Part shown: positions 5,251 to 7,021 of the stretch, piece by piece
How the letters are laid out: each line of letters opens with the position of its first letter
How positions within the stretch are numbered: position 1 is the first letter of the stretch
Assembly (NCBI GenBank): GCA_029256485.1
Contig: JAQSXU010000168.1
Location: 1 to 7,021 of the forward strand
Direction: 5' to 3'
DNA length: 7,021 bases
From: Clostridiaceae bacterium
Lineage (GTDB): Bacteria > Bacillota_A > Clostridia > Clostridiales > Clostridiaceae
Program-made: the position numbers and the translations under genes
The notes under the pieces: generated by a model
Database searches by the model: none
What the model was told of the DNA's origin: nothing
Seen by the model: the letters and a program-made list of their open reading frames with translations, nothing else

Positions 5251-6939
5251 ATGAAAAGAATACCTTATGGAATTTCAAATTTTGAAGTACTCAGAAATAA
5301 AGGATATCTTTATGTTGATAAAACTAATTATATAGAAATTTTAGATAATTATGCACCATATCAATTTTTTATTAGGCCAAGAAGATTTGGGAAAAGTTTA
5401 TTTATATCAATGATTGAAAATTATTATGATATAAATAAAAAAGATAAATTTGAAGGTTTGTTTAGTGACTTATATATAGGGAAATATCCAACAGAAGAAA
5501 GAAATAAATTTTTAGTTTGGAAGATAAGCTTTGCAGGAATAGATGCAGGTCATGGTGAAGAAGAACTTAGAAAAAGTTTTAATACAAAAGTACTTTTAGC
5601 CGCAAGAAAATTTATAAGTAGGTATTCAAATTTTTTAGGAAATATATCCATGCCAAATGAAATTGATAGTGCAGAGTTAGTTGTTCAATATATTTCTCTT
5701 TTAGCTAGCCAAATAGATAAGGAAATATTTTTATTAATAGACGAATATGATAATTTTGCAAATGAACTTATTACAGGTGGCAAAAAAAATACTTATGAAA
5801 GTATACTTCACGGGGAAGGCTTTGTTAAAGTATTTTACAAGGCAGTAAAAGATGCTACTATGGATAATATAAATAGAATATTCATGACAGGTGTAAGTCC
5901 AATAATGCTGGATGATTTAACAAGTGGTTTTAATATAACAAGAAATTATACTTTAGATGAAAATTTAAATGCTATGATGGGATTTGCTAAAGAAGAATTG
6001 CTATCGGTTATAAATGAAGTTGAAATAAAAGATGTTGATTTGAAAAATAAGCTATGTGAAGATATGACAACCTATTACAATGGATATAAGTTTAATGAAT
6101 ATGGTGATTCAGTTTTTAATCCAGATATGTCGATGTATTTTTTAGATAATTATTTATCTTATAATAGATATCCAAAAGAGATGATAGATAATAATGTAAA
6201 AACAGATTATGGAAAAGTAAATCAATTAGCTTATAATTTTAATGATAAAGAAGCACTAGAAGAAATAATGACTACAGGTGAAACTTCAACAATGCTGGTA
6301 GATAGATTTAATATTCATACTATGTATAGTGTAACAGAAAACTTTAAATCCCTTCTATTTTATTTAGGGATGCTTACAATAAAAGAGGAGGGTCCTCTTG
6401 GAACGGTTTTGAAAATTCCTAACCATGTTATAAAGACTATATATTGGGAGCAATATTTCCAAAAGATTAACGAGGATTATAATATTCAAGTGCGAGATGT
6501 AAGAATAGCAGTTAATGAAATGAGAATGAATGGAAATATAGAGCCTTTCATAGAATTTTTAAGAAGAATATTAGAAGATTTATCAAATAGAGATTTAATA
6601 CAAATGGACGAGAAGCACGTTAAAATGATGGTGCTAACACTTCTAGGTGTAGATAGTACTTATTTTGTGCAAAGTGAAGTGGAAAATAACAAAGGATATG
6701 TTGATATACTTCTAAAAAGGAAAATTCAATTCAAGGATGTAACTAAATTTCAATATCTTATTGAATTAAAATATGTAAAAGAAAGTGAAAGAAACACTAT
6801 AGAAAAAGTGAAAGAAGAAGGATTAAAGCAGCTTAAAAAGTATGAAGAAAGTAATTTTATTAGAAATGAATTTGAAGGCGATGATTTGAAGAAGAGATTA
6901 GTGATTGTTGTTGGGAAAAAGGATATTTATACTTTTTAG
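5251..6939 (+). CDS. AAA-ATPase-like protein with C-terminal PD-(D/E)XK nuclease domain
   Basis: A 562-residue cytoplasmic protein of the AAA-ATPase_like (PF09820) plus PDDEXK_9 (PF08011) architecture, often present in many copies in clostridia, Bacteroidetes and fusobacteria; its biological role is not established. The N-terminus has the family opening IPYGISNFEVLR and YVDKT, then a Walker A variant RPRRFGKS (42-49) that lacks the usual first glycine, Walker B FLLIDEYD (160-167), a sensor-like FMTGVSP (211-217) and YYNGYKF (275-281). The C-terminal nuclease-like core shows Glu476/Glu478, Asp485 in GYVDILL, ELK at 505-507 and Gln527 in LKQLKKY, so the active-site set appears intact. Full length for the family. 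GAGGTG at 5236-5241 lies nine bases before the ATG. The gene has its own promoter and terminator. Some database entries give such proteins unrelated enzyme names; I would not follow them. A role in defence or DNA processing is possible but unproven. Confidence 0.88.
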   Translation: MKRIPYGISNFEVLRNKGYLYVDKTNYIEILDNYAPYQFFIRPRRFGKSLFISMIENYYDINKKDKFEGLFSDLYIGKYPTEERNKFLVWKISFAGIDAGHGEEELRKSFNTKVLLAARKFISRYSNFLGNISMPNEIDSAELVVQYISLLASQIDKEIFLLIDEYDNFANELITGGKKNTYESILHGEGFVKVFYKAVKDATMDNINRIFMTGVSPIMLDDLTSGFNITRNYTLDENLNAMMGFAKEELLSVINEVEIKDVDLKNKLCEDMTTYYNGYKFNEYGDSVFNPDMSMYFLDNYLSYNRYPKEMIDNNVKTDYGKVNQLAYNFNDKEALEEIMTTGETSTMLVDRFNIHTMYSVTENFKSLLFYLGMLTIKEEGPLGTVLKIPNHVIKTIYWEQYFQKINEDYNIQVRDVRIAVNEMRMNGNIEPFIEFLRRILEDLSNRDLIQMDEKHVKMMVLTLLGVDSTYFVQSEVENNKGYVDILLKRKIQFKDVTKFQYLIELKYVKESERNTIEKVKEEGLKQLKKYEESNFIRNEFEGDDLKKRLVIVVGKKDIYTF

Positions 6940-6950
6940 GTGAAAATTTA

Positions 6951-7010
6951 ATGGAGACACAAAAAATATTGGAGCTTAAGTACCTGTTTTTAGCAGGTGC
7001 TTTTCTTTGA
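6951..7010 (+). CDS. possible 19-codon ORF overlapping the terminator
   Basis: An ATG at 6951 has AGGTGA at 6938-6943, seven bases upstream and overlapping the stop codon of the ATPase gene. It opens a 19-residue frame with a hydrophobic end (YLFLAGAFL) that closes at TGA 7008-7010. The frame runs through the terminator stem. It may be chance; if translated, ribosomes would disturb the hairpin. No homology is recognised. Confidence 0.15.
   Translation: METQKILELKYLFLAGAFL
6978..7004 (+). terminator. terminator of the AAA-ATPase-like gene
   Basis: A nine-pair stem (6978-6986 with 6994-7002, one G-U pair) closes a seven-base loop and is followed by T residues and CTTT. It starts 38 bases after the stop codon. 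Confidence 0.85.
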
Positions 7011-7021
7011 AAAAATCAATT

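Overview
This is a very AT-rich window with short, compact intergenic hairpin terminators, strong AGGAG-type ribosome binding sites and AAA/ATA/TTA-biased codons. The encoded protein families (exported Big2/DUF11 proteins, a clostridial-type Y-family polymerase, and an AAA-ATPase-like/PD-(D/E)XK protein) fit a Clostridium sensu stricto chromosome. All five well-supported genes lie on the + strand, and each transcription unit ends in its own hairpin terminator. There is no sign of rRNA, tRNA, CRISPR or an intact insertion sequence.

Left part (1-3335): an exported-protein locus built from a repeated cassette. Two neighbouring genes, a secreted lipase-like alpha/beta hydrolase (338-1465) and a secreted multidomain beta-sandwich/Big2/Big2/DUF11 protein (1846-3276), have unrelated mature proteins. 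They share a duplicated upstream region (86 of 88 bases identical in one block), a promoter in the same place, a 12-bp dyad, the same RBS context and related signal peptides (19 of 34 residues). Similarity stops at the predicted signal-peptide cleavage site. The first 16 bases look like the last codons of another gene that may resemble the Big2/DUF11 protein, so the array may extend to the left.

Middle part (3336-5162): a DNA-damage unit. A sigma-A-type promoter with one perfect and one near-perfect LexA (GAAC-N4-GTTC) box drives dinB, a Y-family translesion polymerase. Its start is best placed at 3561. An 86-residue protein of unknown function follows 14 bases later and is probably co-transcribed. 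Upstream of the promoter lies a stretch bounded by two copies of a 13-base repeat around an imperfect inverted repeat.

Right part (5163-7021): a monocistronic gene for a 562-residue AAA-ATPase-like protein with a C-terminal PD-(D/E)XK nuclease-like domain. It has its own promoter and terminator.

The most unusual signals are the leader plus signal-peptide cassette joined to different cargo, and the covarying dyads at the presumed transcription start of both copies. One of these dyads also fits the LexA box found at dinB.
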